DNA of 64,000 nucleotides from Acorus gramineus (Eukaryota > Streptophyta > Magnoliopsida > Acorales > Acoraceae): positions 21,788,433 to 21,852,432 of the forward strand of contig CM060847.1 in assembly GCA_030737835.1 (NCBI GenBank). The letters are read 5' to 3'. Below, piece after piece: positions 59,501 through 64,000 of this stretch (position 1 is its first letter; each line of letters begins with the position of its first letter). The position numbers and the translations under genes are program-made. The notes under the pieces are model-generated. The model saw only the letters and a list, made by a program, of their open reading frames with translations, made no database searches and was not told the DNA's origin.

Positions 59501-60250
59501 ACAAAAATGCAAGCTACATCAGTTTTCCTATCAACAATAAATTTGAAAACAAACACATATATAAAAAAAACCATCCAAACTCATCTTAAGCCTTAACTCA
59601 CAAGTTAATGCAAATCATTCCCATAATTCAAAAGAACCCTAAAAAATACACAACTCTAACAAAATCTCATATAGGTCACAATAAAAAAAATGAAATCATC
59701 TTAAACAAAATAACCAGATCCAGATAACAGATACCCAGCAATACAAAAACAAGAAAGACAGATTGGTTTAGATAGATTACATTGATCGACCGACCCAGAA
59801 TCCTATCAAAGAGAGTTGACAACGTTAAAAGCGGACTGGAGAGATGTGGAGCGTCTTCACGACAGCCAATCGTCGGTGTCCTCATGAGTGCAACGTATGG
59901 GATGTGCCAAAGTGGTGTTCGAGAGGCTAGATCGGAAAAAAAAAAAGAGAAAAGAAAGGGAAGAGAGAGGTCGATGGGATGAAATATGGTGGGTGGTGAG
60001 AAGGGTGTTTCTCATAGGGTGTTTATATATGGTGGTGCATTTGGTAAGTAAAAAAATTGAAGGTGGTGGACTACAAAAGGTGGTGCCCTAAGAAAAAAAG
60101 GTAGTGGGAGTATCGCTGCCCAAATAGATTACGGTACAAATTTCTATGAAACCATTTTTTTGTTTTTTTTTCTCGAAAAGCCCTTGAGCGCTGGATGGAC
60201 TAATGTTTTTTTAATAATATTAGTTGATTTTTTTAAAGTATATATATATT

Positions 60251-61571
60251 GGGTTAAAGACATCTAAGCCCCTACAAATATGGAAAAACCCATATAAGTC
60301 TCTACTAAAATTGAGACAGACATACGAGTCCCTGAAAACTCAAAAAAATCAAATTATCATCCCTGAGTTAAATTTCCATCCAAACTTAACAGAATATTCC
60401 CAGAATATTCCATCACATATAATTGTGTAGACATTGAAGTCTTTATAAATAGTCATAAAGACAAATTAGTCCCTGCAAATAACAAAATTGCCCCTAAAAG
60501 ACTTTTACATTAAATTATGTACACATTGCAATCCCTATAAATAATCATAATGACAAATTAATCCCCGCAAAAGATAAAATTGCCCAAGAAAGACTTTTAC
60601 ATTTAATTGAATAGACATTACAGTCCTTATAAACAATCGTAAAGATAAATTGGTCATTGTAAAAGGCAAAAATACCCCTGAAAGATTTTTATATTTAATT
60701 GTGTAGACATTGCAGTCTTTATAAACAATCATAAAGACAAATAATATAATTTATTTATTTATTTTTTCATCTTCTATCCTATCGCTCACACTCTACCTGA
60801 AGATCTCAATTTGGATGTAAAAAATATATTTTAACCAGTATAATACATTCTATTTACCTTTTTGTTTGTAGGGAAGTAAAAAAAGTTGTATGAGTTTATT
60901 AAAATTCTCTCTGCTAGGAATGTAAATAAACAAATTTTGTGAAAAATCATATATAGGTATTTCAAAGCAAGCAAACACCTTAAAGAAAATAGCATTATTC
61001 ATTACTTGTTCAGGTGGAGTGTGAGCGATATGATAAAAGATGAAAAAATAAATAAATAAATAAATTATATTATTTATCTTTATGATTGTTTATAAATAAA
61101 TAAGGACTTCAATGTCTACACAATTAAATGTAAAAATCCTTCAGGGGTATTTTTGCTTTTTACATTGACTAATTTGTTTTTACGATTATTTATAAAGACT
61201 GTAATGTTTATCCAATTAAATGTAAAAATCTTTCAGGGCCAATTTTATCTTTTGCATGGACTAATTTGTCTTTATGATTGTTTATAGGGACTGCAATGTG
61301 TACACAATTTAATGTAAAAGTCTTTTAGGGGCAATTTTATCTTTTGCAGGGACTAATTTGTCTTTATGACTGTTTATAAGGATTTCAATGTCTACACAAT
61401 TATATGTGATGGAATATTCTGGGAATATTCCGTTAAGTTTGGATGAAAATTTAACTCAGGGATGATAATTGGGTTTTTTTTAATTTTCAGGAACTCGTTC
61501 GTCTGCCTCAATTTTAGTTGGGACTTATATGGGTTTTCCCATGTTTGTAGGGACTTAGATGTCTTTAACCC
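60251..61571. mobile_element. Large foldback element with tandem-repeat arms (Mutator-like)
   Basis: The ends GGGTTAAAGACATCTAAG and (reverse complement) GGGTTAAAGACATCTAAG are identical inverted repeats that continue for about 170 bp (for example GGAATATTCTGGGAATATTC). Flanks ATATATATT and ATGTATATT agree at 8 of 9 positions. Each arm carries about four units of a 92-bp repeat (left about 60425-60745, right about 61085-61410). The centre is also inverted (CTCACACTCTACCTGA against GGTGGAGTGTGAG). No coding capacity. Confidence 0.75.
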
Positions 61572-61745
61572 ATGTATATTTTATATAATGAAATATGTAT
61601 ATACCTTCATAAAGAAATATATATTCAATGGATTGTAATTTGTATGTGTCATACACAGAAAAAACAAAAAATACATACATATATATGTTTCACTCAATAA
61701 ATCATATATCTCATTGGCGAAAGTTAGCCTGCATGTGGGAATGCA

Positions 61746-61852
61746 TGTAACAAAAATTATCAATACAAGCTGATATGAAAAATTTTCAATTTTAGGATTT
61801 TGTGATGACCAATAATTTTCATATCAGCATATATTGATAATTTTTTGTGTCA
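61746..61852. repeat. Hairpin of about 107 bp
   Basis: Arms of about 40-45 bp: AAAATTATCAATACAAGCTG on the left against CAGCATATATTGATAATTTT on the right, continuing with ATATGAAAA/TTTTCATAT. It may be a tiny MITE. Confidence 0.65.
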
Positions 61853-64000
61853 ATTTTTACATTACAAAGATAAGGGTTTCTCAAAAAAAGTTTACACGTG
61901 ACTCAATTACTTGAGATACAAATACAACAATGATGTAGGCCAAAATTTTGATGTAGATCACGATCTCAATTTTATATGGAGATATATTTCATGGAGATCT
62001 TCAAGCTGAGTTATTATACAACTAACCATGCTTACTTTTTAAAAAAAAAATTTCTTCATTTAGGACCTCAAATTAACGAATTTACTATTTATAGTAAATT
62101 TTAGATTTGAAATATCTCTATCATAACAGATCGGAATTAATTTCTATCAATTCATATGATTATTTAGGATCTCATAGAATTAGAAAAATTAGTTTCTGAA
62201 TTTTACTATTTTTAATAATTTTTTTAATTTTCTATTATTAATATAAATATGAGACTTGTAATTTAGGGTTTGCAGTTTTATTATTAATAATATTCCGAAT
62301 TTCCTCTCTTTTGGGGCTTTCTTCCTTATGGATTTAAAGATTCATTGTGGATTTAAGGAGCTTATGAGATCTTAACACTTGTTGGATCTTTTTTATGGTT
62401 TCGTGCTGCATTAAACAATGTGTTTATCAAATGTCTATATACACATTTTTTAAAAATTTAAATCATGTTTACATTAATTCATATTTTGTTGTTCCACGTA
62501 CATAAAGTATTTTTTCAAAAAAAAAAAAATCATTTGTTTCTCACACAGAGGACATGAATCTTAAAAGGACTCAATAACAAATAAATAAAAAATAAATAAA
62601 TAAAAATTCATCTTATGAGCATGATTTATAAGTGATATTTGCATGCAAGGCATGATTTATCTGTCATATATGTATACAAGGCACATTAATTTAGTTAGTT
62701 TAACAGAATTCAAAATGATACTTATAAATAATGGGTATGAAGAAAGCTAAGATGTTGGAGGGAAAACAAACTAATTGCAAATTAGTTTCCACATCATTCA
62801 AGTTTCCAAATCAATTGTCTCATTTTATCTCATTTAAATATTAAATTTTTTTGTGATACATTTAATTAATTAGTATTTATTTAATTATTAATGATTGGAG
62901 TTATTTTAACATGAATAGTTTAAATAAATCCAAGATTAAAATCAAACTAACCAGTACAATTTGAATCTCATTTTTGGTAGCTTTATAAAAGACATTTTAT
63001 AAGTTTTGGGTGACATATTTAAAATTAGTTTTATTTTGAAGGAATGGGGGATGTTATATTTTGAATTTGTTTAATTTGGTGCGTTAAATCTCAAAACTCA
63101 AAGAATAATGTACTATTAATTTTATACTGAAATGGAAAACTGCTTAAAGCTATTATTTTTCATTCCTAACATTTATATATCTAATTTGGATATGTGAAAT
63201 ATTTACATTATTAGTAACAAATAATTATATCACATCTCATTTTATTTTTATTTTATTTATTGTAGTTTTTGTAGCACTAATTCTAATTATTGTAGTTGTT
63301 GTAGCACTAATTCTAATTTGGATATGTCATGAATTTTATTTGTGATTGGGGGATTACTTGTGTTGGGGCAAGTAAAGTTTTATATATTAGGTAAAACTGT
63401 TATTGAGGAGTGGGCTTTAATTTTGTTATTATGGTAGAATCCTCCTCTACCTTCTTTGTGTTTTCGGCATGCTTCATTTTAATTCAAATATGCATCATCA
63501 AACACACAACAAAGCAATATAAGAAGTCAAATCTAAAAAACTATTGTTAGAATTTGACAAGTACTGTTAAGATTAGATGTTGGATAATTTAATTGAATAA
63601 ATAATTAAAAATAGAGTGGGGTGATAAAACATCATAGACACAGTTGAAAGAATTCAAAAACTGTATAACCCTCCTTTTAAGTATTTTAAAACCATAATTT
63701 CGAATTCATACCAAGTGATACCATATCATAACAATTCGTATAATTGAATATTCATGCCAATTCATTCATGTATGTGTGAAAATCTTTAGGCATTAAAAAA
63801 TGGGTGTTAGAAGTAAAACATAAATGAATATTTACACCGAATCCAGTGTATGAAAATACTTAACGCCATGTATACTCCGATATATGAGTGTATATCATTT
63901 TTTAAAAGAGTATACTTTATCAGCTAAGTATATAGTTAAAAAAAAATCATTCAAACGTGTGCAGGCTATAAATGGGACTGAATGTATCATTTTTCATGAA
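61853..64000. other. AT-rich intergenic stretch
   Basis: No gene is recognised. A roughly 33-bp tandem pair (TTGTAGCACTAATTCTAATT) lies at about 63264-63320. Near 62535 a stretch around TTTGTTTCTCACACAGAGGA resembles the tail of the dispersed repeat at 51410. Confidence 0.4.

Larger units (their letters stand above)
56639..60121 (-). mobile_element. Mutator-like element of 3.5 kb with two tandem arrays
   Basis: The ends GGGGGCGGATATTCCCACCA and (reverse complement) GGGCAGCGATACTCCCACTA are inverted, and a perfect 9-bp duplication AAATAGATT flanks the unit (56630-56638 and 60122-60130). Inside are two arrays of a 91-93-bp repeat (56805-57355 and 59037-59500), a coding-like exon on the minus strand (57926-58118), and two similar promoter-side stretches (about 58840-58990 and 59830-60040). 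No MULE transposase is visible, so it is non-autonomous. Confidence 0.75.

Overview
This window is nuclear DNA of a flowering plant. It is AT-rich and holds spliced plant-type DNA transposons, Ty1/copia elements with plant-style primer sites, a FAR1-type DNA-binding domain, a tRNA-derived SINE and many MITEs. I cannot place the species. There is no bacterial or organellar signal. Most of the window is transposable-element sequence in successive layers, and only one well-supported host gene is visible.

Layout. 1-8928: right part of a PIF/Harbinger transposon on the minus strand (TATA box, leader exon, Myb/SANT accessory gene, DDE transposase running off the left edge). A 3.1-kb solo LTR sits in its long first intron. 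The Harbinger itself sits in a FAR1-family domain (8932-9393). 9705-15121: a Ty1/copia element with both LTRs and a 5-bp target duplication. 17558-19004: a small three-exon host gene on the minus strand for a secreted peptide of about 83 residues, with a Mutator-like MITE in intron 1. About 19350-31530: a four-layer nest, in which a MITE was hit by a hAT element and by a second copia element, whose 3' LTR was then hit by a 3.9-kb solo LTR. 32360-33290: a truncated, opposite-orientation piece of the same LTR family. 34292-35696: a weak candidate spliced gene. 42030-44440: a third solo LTR. 45695-46260: a hAT relic. 48990-51780: LINE fragment, SINE, two MITEs and a second possible SINE. 54673-61580: a cluster of Mutator-like (MULE) elements with 9-10-bp target duplications, including a 3.5-kb element with two 92-bp tandem arrays and a coding-like exon, and a 1.3-kb foldback whose arms are built of 92-bp repeats.

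Together, the only genes that plausibly cooperate are the two Harbinger proteins: a Myb-like DNA-binding partner and a DDE nuclease. The copia elements and solo LTRs are fossils. Target duplications allow many insertions to be dated relative to one another without any database. Coordinates of splice sites, element ends and duplications were read by eye from the sequence. Family names beyond superfamily level are inference.
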